Below are positions 55,409 through 64,000 of a stretch of 64,000 bases of DNA, one piece after another. A model generated the notes under the pieces. The model did not search any database and was not told the origin of the DNA. It worked only from the letters and a program-made list of their open reading frames with translations. How positions within the stretch are numbered: position 1 is the stretch's first letter; every line of letters begins with the position of its first letter. This DNA is from Flagellimonas hadalis (GTDB taxonomy: Bacteria > Bacteroidota > Bacteroidia > Flavobacteriales > Flavobacteriaceae). A program made the position numbers and the translations under genes. The stretch covers positions 124,001 through 188,000 of the forward strand of contig NZ_VNIK02000004.1 of the NCBI RefSeq assembly GCF_007785775.2, written 5' to 3'.

Positions 55409-56506
55409 TCACGGTAGGCTTGGAGGAAGTTGGATAAAAATCTCCGTCTTTACACCAAGTGACGAGTTGGTAATATCAAATTTGTACTTATCCTGATAAA
55501 GGGCCTGTAACCGTTCTTTCATATTGATGATGCCTATACCGCTGTTGGAATAAACAGGGTGTTCGGGCAATTTTTTGCCATTGTTTTCAACACTGATGAT
55601 GAGTTGGTCTCCTTCTTTTTTTATGGTCAGGTCGATAAGAAGCTTCCTGTTTTGTTGCGAGAATCCATGCTTGATGGAGTTTTCAATGATGGATTGGATC
55701 AAAAGCCTTGGGATTTTGATGTGATGGGTTGATTCTTTTACATGTTGTACGATCTTAAAATCTTCTTGAAAGCGTTGTTTTAGAATATTCACGTAATGTT
55801 CCAAAATCTCCAGCTCTTCTTGAACGGAGATCAGGTTTTCATTATCTATTTCCAAAAACTTCCTGAGCAGGTAACTCACATCGGCAATCATATCCTGTGC
55901 CGTATCGGGTTCCCTTTTGACCAAACTGGAAATGCTGTTGAGCGTATTGAACAAAAAATGGGGGTTCAATTGATTTTCCAGTGTCTTCAACTTTAGCTTG
56001 ATCAGATTGTTTTCCAATACTTTCTTTTCCATTTCCTGGTTTCGGATCTGACGGAGGTAGAAATAGCTGTAAACAATCAATAGCATGGAGCAATACAGCA
56101 GAATATTGGTGGTCACATTGAAAAAGAAGGTGTGGGTGACCTTTTCAAAAAAATTATAGTTGCGATTGATCAGGTCGTAATCCAGGATCAAGGGGGAAAT
56201 AAACCCTACCAAATAACTTTGTATGATGGACAGGACAACATGTAGGGATATGATGGTGCGCCAAGCTATTTTTTTGGTCAATAAAAATTTGGTCAAAGTG
56301 GCCACAAATCCCATGAACAAAAGGACCACTGCCCAATCAATGACACCTACGATCACTAATCCGGACAGACTGTCCACCACTTTCCTCGGGCCTTGGTACA
56401 GAAAGTAAAAACTTCTGCAAAAATCAATTCCTGCGATAAAGGTGTAGAACAACACCAGGTATTTCAGTAAAGAAGGTTCCGCATATTTTTTAAAAAATGT
56501 AACCAT
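55409..56506 (-). CDS. LytS-like sensor histidine kinase
   Basis: 365 residues. Four membrane helices (about 15-155), a short coiled coil, then a His_kinase domain with the phospho-acceptor in LENQLNPHFLFNTLNSI (His about 195) and an ATPase domain with N-box IIENSIKHGF and GIGIINMKERL. It has no extracytoplasmic sensor, so the membrane part must detect the signal. It shares one base with the stop of the response regulator gene (TAATG), so the pair is translationally coupled. Confidence 0.93.
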   Translation of the reverse strand: MVTFFKKYAEPSLLKYLVLFYTFIAGIDFCRSFYFLYQGPRKVVDSLSGLVIVGVIDWAVVLLFMGFVATLTKFLLTKKIAWRTIISLHVVLSIIQSYLVGFISPLILDYDLINRNYNFFEKVTHTFFFNVTTNILLYCSMLLIVYSYFYLRQIRNQEMEKKVLENNLIKLKLKTLENQLNPHFLFNTLNSISSLVKREPDTAQDMIADVSYLLRKFLEIDNENLISVQEELEILEHYVNILKQRFQEDFKIVQHVKESTHHIKIPRLLIQSIIENSIKHGFSQQNRKLLIDLTIKKEGDQLIISVENNGKKLPEHPVYSNSGIGIINMKERLQALYQDKYKFDITNSSLGVKTEIFIQLPPSLP

Positions 56507-57279
56507 TACAGTATGCCCAATTTGGTCAATGTATCTTTCCGATAGGATTTACTTATCCTAAAAAGTTTTAGGTCGTTCATTCGGATATCTATTTCATTGT
56601 AATCCGAATGCACCAGTTCCAAAATGTGATCGACATTTATGATGGTGGACCGATGGATCCGTATAAATTGATGGTCAGTGAGTTGATGGAGCAAATTTTT
56701 TAAGGAGTCCCGTACAACATATTTTTTCTCACCGATATATATTTCGGCATAATAGCTGGAGGCACACACATATTTGACCTGGTCGGTATTCAGGAATATG
56801 GTCTTGTTGTCCTGCTTTATGGGTAATTTCTTGGTGTTGGAACCATGCCCTTTTTTTAGGTTTCCATCCAGACTGTCCAAGAACCCTTTCATCCGCTCCT
56901 CATAATCGAGGTGCTGCATTCTTTCCAAAATCCGCTCCAAGGTTTCATGAAACCGCTTGTTCTTAAAGGGTTTGAGCAGAAAATCCAATGCATAATTGTT
57001 GAAGGCGTCCACAGCGTAGTAGTCATACGCAGTGGCAAAGACCACAATGGGCATTTTCTGGGAATGGATGTTTCTTAGGACATCAAAACCGGTCATTCCC
57101 TTGAGTTCAATGTCCAGAAAAATGACGTCGGGAGACAGTTCATTGATCTTGCCAATGGCATCTTCCCCATTGTGACATTCGGCAATCACATCAAACTCGT
57201 TTCTATCCGTTAAGAGTTCCATGATGCGTTTCCGAGCCAATAACTCATCATCTATAATTATTGTTTTGTGGGCCATCAT
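56506..57279 (-). CDS. LytTR-family response regulator
   Basis: 257 residues: receiver domain (1-120, acidic Asp10-Asp11, phospho-Asp56 in FLDIEL, conserved Lys in LLKPF) and a LytTR DNA-binding domain (about 150-257, KYVCASSYYAEIYIGEKKYVV and FIRIHRSTIINVDHI). Two consecutive ATGs begin the frame. It probably acts with LytS on PUL 2 or PUL 3 or another locus; the target is unknown. Confidence 0.95.
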   Translation of the reverse strand: MMAHKTIIIDDELLARKRIMELLTDRNEFDVIAECHNGEDAIGKINELSPDVIFLDIELKGMTGFDVLRNIHSQKMPIVVFATAYDYYAVDAFNNYALDFLLKPFKNKRFHETLERILERMQHLDYEERMKGFLDSLDGNLKKGHGSNTKKLPIKQDNKTIFLNTDQVKYVCASSYYAEIYIGEKKYVVRDSLKNLLHQLTDHQFIRIHRSTIINVDHILELVHSDYNEIDIRMNDLKLFRISKSYRKDTLTKLGIL

Positions 57280-57299
57280 TATACGGTTATCAAGTGAAA

Positions 57300-57461
57300 T
57301 TAATGATTAAGAACCAGAATTTGTTGCCAATTGTCTCTGGTATAAATCAATATATCGACACTGGCATCCAGATTAAAGTCGTTCACTGCACATAATGGGT
57401 CGTTCGATTCATTGGAGACCCCATCCTTGGAACTGGCTTTCCCCATTTGGAATACAACCAT
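57300..57461 (-). CDS. Candidate 53-residue small protein
   Basis: ATG on the minus strand at 57461, TAA at 57300-57302, 20 bases before the LytTR ATG and on the same strand. The product (start MVVFQMGKASSKDGV, end WQQILVLNH) has ordinary protein composition, with an acidic Asn/Asp-rich middle and one Cys. No homologue is recognised. It could be a leader peptide for the two-component operon, or chance. Confidence 0.3.
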   Translation of the reverse strand: MVVFQMGKASSKDGVSNESNDPLCAVNDFNLDASVDILIYTRDNWQQILVLNH

Positions 57462-57593
57462 TAGGGGACTGGTCTTTTACTGAAAAGAAAAAACAAAAAG
57501 GAATTGGTAATACCGACGGATGATTCATGTTGATGTTTGGACTGCTTCAAATGATATGGAGTTAAAAATATGATTTTGAATGAATTAACAATC

Positions 57594-57625
57594 AAAAAGG
57601 GGAAGCTCACGGCTTCCCCTTTTTT
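57594..57625. terminator. Strong orphan hairpin terminator
   Basis: A 13-base stem (57594-57606 with 57612-57624) around a 5-base loop, with A-run and T-run ends (core GGGGAAGC). No annotated gene ends nearby on either strand, which suggests a small transcript. Confidence 0.75.
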
Positions 57626-57756
57626 AGCTAATTCAAAAATAATCTTACAAATGAGAACTAATATTTTTTTAGTCCCTATGCCGAAATTAAGTCAAAGCCT
57701 GTGTCGGACCCCCAAAAAAGAAGTGAGCGGCCTCGAAAGTGAAGTGAAATGGCTTT

Positions 57757-57882
57757 ATGGCGAATTCAATCCAATACAACATCATCAATGACCTTCGTTT
57801 TGTACTTCACGCCAAAAAAGCAAGGGAATTTAAGGGTGATGCCCAACACGGTAAGGTCCAAGGAAAGGGATTGAAAAAGTAA
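57757..57882 (+). CDS. Candidate 41-residue basic peptide, possibly a gene remnant
   Basis: ATG 57757 to TAA 57882. The product (MANSIQYNIINDLRFVLHAK, ending GKVQGKGLKK) is helical at its start and very basic at its end. A second frame (from ATG 57651, ending 57791) overlaps it; joining the two by one frameshift would give a longer product, so this may be a decayed gene. No homologue is recognised. Confidence 0.3.
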   Translation: MANSIQYNIINDLRFVLHAKKAREFKGDAQHGKVQGKGLKK

Positions 57883-58105
57883 ATCGGGGTTTGTCGTACC
57901 AATATCCGACCCGCCCAATTCATTTTAACGGTCGGTTAAATCACCATTGGACCTGCGCGATGGGGCAATCGCGGGAGGTTGGATAATTCCCAGATCAATT
58001 AACAAGTTGTTCGTTTCCAAAATCAAGGTATTCACTTCATTCATTCATGGCCAAGCAGATTAGCTCTATATGTTTATGCACAACTAACTATAATATGTAT
58101 TCAAT

Positions 58106-61100
58106 ATGATGACTAAATTGAAATTTATTTTCTTGCTTCTGTTCCTTGCCTTTGCGTGGGGGGGAACTGCCCAAGAAAGAACAATTACAGGAACGGTCAG
58201 GGATAGTGAGCGTACACCCTTGCCTGGGGTGAATGTCATTGTCAAAGGGACCAGTAGGGGGACCCAAACTGATTTTGACGGCAACTATTCAATTGGCGCC
58301 ATTAGAGGAGAAACTTTGGTGTTCAGTTATTTGGGACTCCAAACCCAAGAGGTGGTCGTAGGGAACGCTTCAAGTATGGATGTCACCATGCTGGAAGACG
58401 CCCAGGCCTTGGAAGAGGTTGTGGTGACAGGTGTCCTGGGGACCAAATCCCAGCCCAGGGCCCAAGGTTTTGCCTCCACCAACCTGAACAATGCGGATTT
58501 GACGGACGTGAACAACACCAACCCGTTCGAGTCACTATCGGGCAAAGTGGCCGGTGTGGACATTACCACTCCCGCACAGCCAGGAGCTTCCCCTAAGGTA
58601 ATTGTCCGGGGATTCTCTTCCATCACGGGCACAAACTCACCGCTATATGTTGTGGATGGCACCCCGATCAACAGTAGTACAAATGGTTCCTTGGAATCTG
58701 TGTTCAACCGCTCATTTGATGGTGGATCAGGGATCAATGACCTTGACCCCAACAGCATAGAGTCCATGACCGTATTGAAAGGGGCAGCGGCCACGGCCGT
58801 TTATGGATCAAGAGGGGCCAATGGTGCCATTCTGATTACCACCAAAAAAGGAAGAAAAGAGTCAAGGATAGCTGTGGATCTTACCACTTCCATCGACTTT
58901 TTGGAAGTTTCCAGGGTACCGCACCTCCAAAATCAATTTGGGCAAGGATGGAACGGGTTGAGCTATTCTTCATTGCCATCGGGAGGTCTGGGGGCGAGCA
59001 ACGAAAATGGATCTTGGGGACCGGCCTTCAATGGGCAGGTAAGACCATGGGGACAGATCATTGATAATGCCCAGCAAATAAAACCCTATGTGGCATTGCC
59101 GGACAATATCAAGGATTTTTATGATGTGGGCCAGGTCTTCACCAATTCTGTGAGAATAAGCGGGGGAGGCACCAATTCTGATTTTTCCCTTGGGTTCACC
59201 AATACGGATAGTGATGGGGTCATCCCCACCGAGGCAGATGCATACGATAGAAAGGTGTTCAATCTAAATGCCGGGATGAACAATGAAAAATTTACTGTCA
59301 GGACGAGCCTAAATTACGCAAAGCGGGACCAGAACGTCGTAAATACGGGCCAGGGCGATCAGGCTGGGGAAGGAAACACCTTTTCCCAGGAAATCATCCA
59401 GATACCTAGGGACATCAGTCTGGTAGATCTGGAGGATTACCAAAACAATCCATTCAACAACAACAGTAATTTCTACACCCCTTTCGCTTCCAATCCGTAT
59501 TGGGTCTTGAACGAAAATGCGACCAAGATCAACAGTAACCGCATTTTCGGGAACATCAATATTACGTACAATTTTAGCCCTACGCTAAGTGCTTCCTGGC
59601 AAATCGGTGCGGATATTGAAAACACAAACCGCAAGAGTTATGGGGCAATTGTCGATTATCTGCCTGGATCTCCACAGGACTTGCTGGGAACGCTCCCAGT
59701 TGTTGGGGGTGTGACCGAATATAGGATGGAAAGAAAGCAATATGATACGTACTTCACCTTAAATCATGAATACGATATCACAAAAGACCTGAACCTGACA
59801 ACTTCTGCAGGGGTCGCTTTCAACCAAAGGTCCACGGATGCCCTACAAGTTTCGGTAACAGACCTGGATATCCCGAACTATTACGAAATAAGCAATAGTG
59901 CCTCAACACCGAGTACCGGCCAATCGAATACGTTGAGACGGACCATAGGATTGTTTGCGACCAGTACCCTGGGTTATGCCAATCGTTATTTCTTGACCCT
60001 GACGGCGAGGAACGACTGGTCATCCACTTTGCCCATAGGAAGGAACTCCTATTTCTATCCTTCGGCCACGGCAAGTATAATCCTGTTGGACAGCAATGAA
60101 GCCTTTTTGAAGCTTAGGGGAGGGGTGTCCCAAGTGGGAAACGATACCAGTCCATACAATACGGAATCTGCTTTGGTACAAGGTTTGGCCGGGGCCTATT
60201 TTGGTCAGATCAATATGCCCTTGGGAGGTGTAAATTCATTTGAATTGAGCTCCCAACTGGGAAACAATGCACTAAAACCAGAAATCACGAACGAATATGA
60301 AATCGGTACGGAAGCTTCCTTTTTTAACAGGAGGATCACACTCGATGCCGCTTTTTATAAAAAGGACACCAAGGATCTATTGTTGGACCGTCTGTTGCCA
60401 AGGTCTACGGGATACCTCAATATCACTGGGAACTATGCGAGTGTGACCAACAAGGGGATAGAGCTTGTTTTGGGATTGACTCCGTTCAGGTCCGATAATT
60501 TTACCTGGGACATCAATTACACCTTCACGAAGAATGAGAACGAGGTGACCGATCTACAAGGCTTGGAAAGGTTTGAGATCAACAGTTCCTATTCCACATA
60601 CTTCTATGCGGAAGAAGGGCAACCTTTGGGTGTTTTTAGGTTTCGTGGCCCGGCGGTGAACAATCAGGGGCAATATATAGTGGACAGCAATACGGGCTTC
60701 TATACCCAAGATTCCGAAGAGCAGTATCTGGGCACATCCCAAAGGGATTTTATCATGGGCCTTAAAAATTCCTTTAGGTATAAGAATTTTAGGTTGTCGT
60801 TCAGCATGGACTGGAAAGAAGGGGGCAAGATGTATTCCTATACCAATAGGCTTCTCGGCTTTACAGGGAACTCCATTGCCACGACCTATAACGAACGCAA
60901 GCCATTCATCATTCCGAATTCCGTGGTGCAGAACACCGATGGGACCTTTTCGGAAAACACCACACCGATCAGTTTTGAAGACGTGACCAATTTTTGGGGA
61001 ACTGCAAGTAACCCAGCCATTGAGTACACCCATGTGATCGATAAAACCTTCGTTCGCCTAAGGGATTTGTCCTTCACCTATAGTGTTTCGAGCGATTTTG

Positions 61101-61294
61101 CCAAGACTATGGGCCTAACGGCCGCTTCCGTAACCTTCTATGGTAAAAATTTGGCCTTATGGACGCCCAGCGGGAATCCCTATATGGATCCTGAGGTGTC
61201 CACTTTTGGAAATGACCTGGCCAGTGAGTTTGGGGAATTTGCTGCCAACCCTGCGCAAAGGACCTATGGGGCGGCATTGAAGTTTTCATTCTAA
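58106..61294 (+). CDS. SusC/RagA family TonB-linked transporter of PUL 3
   Basis: 1062 residues: signal peptide (cleavage near GGTAQ), CarboxypepD_reg-like domain (ITGTVRDSERTPLPGVNV), TonB box (EEVVVTGVLGTK), plug (SPLYVVDGTPIN and AVYGSRGANGAILITTKKGRK) and a barrel with terminal Phe. It starts at the first of two ATGs. The companions differ from a glycan PUL (two small lipoproteins, no hydrolase), so the substrate may be non-glycan. Confidence 0.96.
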   Translation: MMTKLKFIFLLLFLAFAWGGTAQERTITGTVRDSERTPLPGVNVIVKGTSRGTQTDFDGNYSIGAIRGETLVFSYLGLQTQEVVVGNASSMDVTMLEDAQALEEVVVTGVLGTKSQPRAQGFASTNLNNADLTDVNNTNPFESLSGKVAGVDITTPAQPGASPKVIVRGFSSITGTNSPLYVVDGTPINSSTNGSLESVFNRSFDGGSGINDLDPNSIESMTVLKGAAATAVYGSRGANGAILITTKKGRKESRIAVDLTTSIDFLEVSRVPHLQNQFGQGWNGLSYSSLPSGGLGASNENGSWGPAFNGQVRPWGQIIDNAQQIKPYVALPDNIKDFYDVGQVFTNSVRISGGGTNSDFSLGFTNTDSDGVIPTEADAYDRKVFNLNAGMNNEKFTVRTSLNYAKRDQNVVNTGQGDQAGEGNTFSQEIIQIPRDISLVDLEDYQNNPFNNNSNFYTPFASNPYWVLNENATKINSNRIFGNINITYNFSPTLSASWQIGADIENTNRKSYGAIVDYLPGSPQDLLGTLPVVGGVTEYRMERKQYDTYFTLNHEYDITKDLNLTTSAGVAFNQRSTDALQVSVTDLDIPNYYEISNSASTPSTGQSNTLRRTIGLFATSTLGYANRYFLTLTARNDWSSTLPIGRNSYFYPSATASIILLDSNEAFLKLRGGVSQVGNDTSPYNTESALVQGLAGAYFGQINMPLGGVNSFELSSQLGNNALKPEITNEYEIGTEASFFNRRITLDAAFYKKDTKDLLLDRLLPRSTGYLNITGNYASVTNKGIELVLGLTPFRSDNFTWDINYTFTKNENEVTDLQGLERFEINSSYSTYFYAEEGQPLGVFRFRGPAVNNQGQYIVDSNTGFYTQDSEEQYLGTSQRDFIMGLKNSFRYKNFRLSFSMDWKEGGKMYSYTNRLLGFTGNSIATTYNERKPFIIPNSVVQNTDGTFSENTTPISFEDVTNFWGTASNPAIEYTHVIDKTFVRLRDLSFTYSVSSDFAKTMGLTAASVTFYGKNLALWTPSGNPYMDPEVSTFGNDLASEFGEFAANPAQRTYGAALKFSF

Positions 61295-61313
61295 AATCAA
61301 AAAAAAAGAAAAA

Positions 61314-62747
61314 ATGAAAAAACTAATATTGAGTATAGTTTGTCTGGCCTTGGCACTCACTTCTTGTGAAGATCAGATGGACATCAACAGAGATCCGGAC
61401 AGTTTGCCCGCAGAAGGTGTGGAACCGGCCACACAGCTCCCGATAGCCATTGCGGGCATTGCAGGGGGGCAAGGGGCAGAGCTGGCCATTATAGGTGGGA
61501 TGTGGTCCCAGTTTTGGACCCAGAGCAATTCGGCAAACCAGTATAGGACCATAGATGCGTACTCCATCACTTCATCCAACTATCAAGGAGGCTGGAACAA
61601 CCTTTACGATGCCTTGGGGGATGTGAGAAACATCAAAAGAAATGCCTTGGCATCTGAAAACTGGAACTACTATTTGATTGCGACAGTATTGGAAACCTAT
61701 GCGTCACAGATATTGGCGGACTGGTACGACCAAATCCCATATGCGGAGGCCAATGACATGTCCAATTTTGAGCCTAGTTTCAATACAGGTGAAGAAGTAT
61801 ATGATCTGATGATCGCTGATCTCAACGATGCCCTTTCCAAAAATCTGGGAGCTTCAAAAGGAAACATTCCGTTGAACGATGATTTTATTTTTGGAGGAGA
61901 CATGTCCAAGTGGGTGCAATTTGCCAATACCATGAAACTGAAAATCTTCCTCAGACAGGCAGATGCAAGGCCCAGTGTGGCACAAAGTGGCATTGGGGCA
62001 TTGGGGAACAATTTCCTGACCGAGGATGCCGCAATGACCCAGTTCATCAATGAGGCCAATAGGAGCAATCCTCTCTTCGAGAGTGACAGGAGGCAGTTGA
62101 ACGTGGGCACAAACTTGAGGGCAAGCACGACCATGTACTCTTATTTATCAAGTAACAACGACCCGAGGTTGGATCTGTACTATGGCCCTGGGAATCCATT
62201 GAACCAAGGAGATTACCAAAGCATGGCCGCGCCCAATTCCGTTTCGGTGGTAAACCTGTCTGCGACCACGCCGGTGTATTTCATCTCGGCGGAGCAAAGT
62301 CTGTTCATGCAGGCAGAGGCACGGGAAAGGTTTTCAGGCGGAGCAGGGGCCAAGGCCTTGTATGATCAAGCGGTAACCGCATCATTTGCCAAGTGGGGAT
62401 TGGATGCTACCCCTTTCATCACTGTAGGAGGAGTATATGAATACCCTTCCTCAGGAACTTTTGATGAAAAATTGACCGCCATCATCACCCAAAAATGGAT
62501 ATCTAGTTTTCCAGGAAATGGCTTTGAGTCCTTCTTTGAACAGAACCGCACCGATATTCCGGCGGTATCGACCGTTCCACAGACAAATGAAGCTTATGTT
62601 CCGGGACAGCTTTCCTATTCAATAAACGGTTCCACGGGAGGGGTCTTCCCAAAAAGGTTGGAATGGCCAAGTGATGAGCTGTCAAGAAATGCCAATGCGC
62701 CCGATGCTCCTGTAAAGGTAACAGTGCCCGTATGGTGGGACAACTAA
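61314..62747 (+). CDS. SusD-like nutrient-binding lipoprotein of PUL 3
   Basis: 477 residues, shorter than classical SusD and of the SusD-like_2 type: LTSCEDQMDINRDPDSLP at the lipidated start, a DWYDQIPYAEA motif, FRQADARPS-like helices, and a C-terminal QKWISSFPGNGFESFFEQNRT region. It covers the PUL 3 SusC. It starts 20 bases after the SusC stop. Confidence 0.92.
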   Translation: MKKLILSIVCLALALTSCEDQMDINRDPDSLPAEGVEPATQLPIAIAGIAGGQGAELAIIGGMWSQFWTQSNSANQYRTIDAYSITSSNYQGGWNNLYDALGDVRNIKRNALASENWNYYLIATVLETYASQILADWYDQIPYAEANDMSNFEPSFNTGEEVYDLMIADLNDALSKNLGASKGNIPLNDDFIFGGDMSKWVQFANTMKLKIFLRQADARPSVAQSGIGALGNNFLTEDAAMTQFINEANRSNPLFESDRRQLNVGTNLRASTTMYSYLSSNNDPRLDLYYGPGNPLNQGDYQSMAAPNSVSVVNLSATTPVYFISAEQSLFMQAEARERFSGGAGAKALYDQAVTASFAKWGLDATPFITVGGVYEYPSSGTFDEKLTAIITQKWISSFPGNGFESFFEQNRTDIPAVSTVPQTNEAYVPGQLSYSINGSTGGVFPKRLEWPSDELSRNANAPDAPVKVTVPVWWDN

Positions 62748-62759
62748 TTTAATATTAAG

Positions 62760-63371
62760 ATGATGAGAAAAATATCGATATACATACTTGCCCTTATGGC
62801 ATTTGTTGTGGCAGTCTCCTGTCATAAAGAAACAACAGAAGGTCTTTCCCTGGTCACAAACTACGCAGTCTTTGAATACGAGGCCTTGGTTGTGGTCGAA
62901 GTGGGCGATGATTATACACCGACTGTCAATGCCACAGAGAACGGGCAGAGCATTGCAGTGGGGACTTCCAGCAATGTGGATACGAATACGGTGGGAATTT
63001 ATGGGGTCACATTTTCGGCCACTAACTCGGATGGTTTTGAGGCCAGCGTGTTCCAAACGGTGGTGGTCCATGATCCGGACATAGTAGGGACCGATGTTTC
63101 AGGGGATATCTGGGACAAAGGAAACAATTCCAGAACTGGGGTCATCAGCCTAGTGGAAGGGACCACCAGTATTTTTTATGCCACTGATTTTGGGTTCGCC
63201 GGGGCATTTCCCGTGTACTTCCAGATGGATGGAGATGTCATCTCGGAGATCCCACAAACCTATGCGTTTGACGTTTCCAGCGTAGACCTCACCTATGACC
63301 CTGTGACACGGGAGTTCACAACATTGATAAACCCACAAGGTTTTGGGTACACATTTGAATATCAAAATTAA
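62760..63371 (+). CDS. Small surface lipoprotein with Ig-like domain (PUL 3)
   Basis: 203 residues with a lipoprotein signal (VSCHKETTEG) and a beta-rich body. The N-terminal half (VEVGDDYTPTVNATENG, then VGIYGVTFSATNSDGFEASV) resembles the Ig-like DUF5011/BT_2262-like domains that follow SusD-like_2 genes. It probably binds substrate at the surface. 13 bases after SusD. Family assignment is tentative. Confidence 0.7.
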   Translation: MMRKISIYILALMAFVVAVSCHKETTEGLSLVTNYAVFEYEALVVVEVGDDYTPTVNATENGQSIAVGTSSNVDTNTVGIYGVTFSATNSDGFEASVFQTVVVHDPDIVGTDVSGDIWDKGNNSRTGVISLVEGTTSIFYATDFGFAGAFPVYFQMDGDVISEIPQTYAFDVSSVDLTYDPVTREFTTLINPQGFGYTFEYQN

Positions 63372-63383
63372 AACATCAAAAAC

Positions 63384-63896
63384 ATGAAGAATATATATCA
63401 ACTGAAATTCTTTTTGGCCATTGTGGTTGTCTTGTGCCTGACCTCTTGTGATGAGGTCGCTGACCCCGATCCAGGATTCACCACCACCGTCGACTTTGCG
63501 GGCGACTGGTTCATTGTGGGGTATTTTGAAGATGGCAGTATTGCCTATGGAGGGGATTATGTCTTGTATTCCACCTATAACACCGCCTCAAACGATGAAA
63601 ATTTCTGGATAGATGACCACGGGGCTTTCTTTGAGATCAAGACAAAGGTCCAAGCCAATTTTGATGCACTGACCTTCTCAGGGGCGGCAAATTCCGAGGA
63701 ACTCTACACAGAAGGCACGGTGACCGTGAGCAATGGAAAGATCATCACCGATGGTGGCAGGTCCTTCGGGACAGAAACCGTTGTGGACAGTATCTATTTT
63801 GAAGCCGAGTTTGATTGGGATCCAGGAACGATCTACAGATTTGGCGGCCATAGAAGAACCGGTTTTTTGGAAGATGATGCACCACATATCAATTGA
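63384..63896 (+). CDS. Small lipocalin-like lipoprotein (PUL 3)
   Basis: 170 residues. Lipoprotein signal with TSCDEVADPDPG (acidic surface-export tail), then a beta-barrel-like body beginning FAGDWFIVGYFEDG and ending FGGHRRTGF. The order SusC, SusD-like_2, Ig-like, lipocalin-like resembles Bacteroides loci whose last gene is called a lipid-binding protein (PF12888). Lipid binding itself is inference. A terminator follows. Confidence 0.7.
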   Translation: MKNIYQLKFFLAIVVVLCLTSCDEVADPDPGFTTTVDFAGDWFIVGYFEDGSIAYGGDYVLYSTYNTASNDENFWIDDHGAFFEIKTKVQANFDALTFSGAANSEELYTEGTVTVSNGKIITDGGRSFGTETVVDSIYFEAEFDWDPGTIYRFGGHRRTGFLEDDAPHIN

Positions 63897-63922
63897 TTTA
63901 GGGGTCGATTGGTGGTTTGTCG

Positions 63923-63949
63923 AAAGGCGTCCGGAAGGACGCCTTTTTC
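63923..63949 (+). terminator. Terminator of PUL 3
   Basis: A 10-base stem (63923-63932 with 63937-63946, AAAGGCGTCC) with a GGAA loop and a T-run. Confidence 0.9.
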
Positions 63950-64000
63950 ATTTTTTGAATTCTTAAAATAATCTTAAAACAACCAAAGGGAACCTTTCCC

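Larger units (their letters stand above)
57280..58105. other. 826-bp gap between the LytTR gene and PUL 3
   Basis: It contains a 53-codon minus-strand frame (57300-57461), a strong hairpin (57594-57624), a 41-codon plus-strand frame (57757-57882) and about 220 bases without visible structure before SusC. The SusC side has only a near-match -7 box, TATGTTTA (58069-58076). A 73-codon frame at 57570 spans the hairpin and is not credible as a whole. Confidence 0.5.

Noticed and set aside
57570..57791. 73-codon plus-strand frame in the gap before PUL 3
   Set aside because: It runs through a strong terminator hairpin at 57594-57624, so the full-length version is not credible; only its end is considered as part of a possible remnant.

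Overview
The window is chromosomal DNA from a marine-type member of the Flavobacteriaceae (Bacteroidota), most like the Muricauda/Flagellimonas-Maribacter group. The evidence is a full gldKLMN type IX secretion/gliding operon, three SusC/SusD loci, Bacteroidota -7 boxes (TAnnTTTG) instead of Shine-Dalgarno leaders, lipoproteins with acidic residues after the lipidated Cys, and a conserved housekeeping gene order. The genus is inference. I found no rRNA, tRNA, CRISPR array, insertion sequence or prophage.

Region 1 (1-30.1 kb) is mostly core genome. A 5'-truncated NUC1 nuclease converges on a leftward purH-mreB-mreC-mreD-mrdA(PBP2)-rodA cell-elongation block. A GAF methionine-sulfoxide-reductase-like gene follows. 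Next comes a rightward metal-handling cluster: an HYC_CC_PP protein, a TonB-dependent receptor with a Cys-Cys plug motif, an HMA protein and an HMA-MauE membrane protein. Its 8.8 kb intergenic leader has a strong long-range inverted repeat. A 32-residue Lys/Ala-rich mini-gene precedes the leftward groES-groEL operon. A leftward miaB - sigma-54 activator - lptE - TPR protein - secG operon lies beyond groES. Then come a membrane protein, an LVIVD beta-propeller lipoprotein, topA, an arginase-fold gene with a ruined metal site, and gldK-gldL-gldM-gldN.

Region 2 (30.1-35.1 kb) holds a leaderless FAD oxidoreductase, a DUF983 protein, an ABC-F ATPase, a plant-type LRR protein and a tiny CPXCG protein.

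Region 3 (35.1-64 kb) is accessory and specialised for glycan or polymer uptake. PUL 1 (leftward) has SusC, SusD, a multi-module surface binding protein and a GH16 laminarinase-type enzyme. A membrane-spanning beta-propeller/LuxR regulator sits behind it, pointing to beta-1,3-glucan use. An MFS exporter and two AraC genes (one 7TM, one stripped to its DNA-binding domain) separate it from PUL 2 (SusC-SusD). A LytTR response regulator/LytS kinase pair and an 826-bp gap with a strong hairpin and small ORFs lead to PUL 3 (SusC, SusD-like and two small lipoproteins). PULs 2 and 3 carry no degradative enzyme in the window, so their substrates cannot be read from it.
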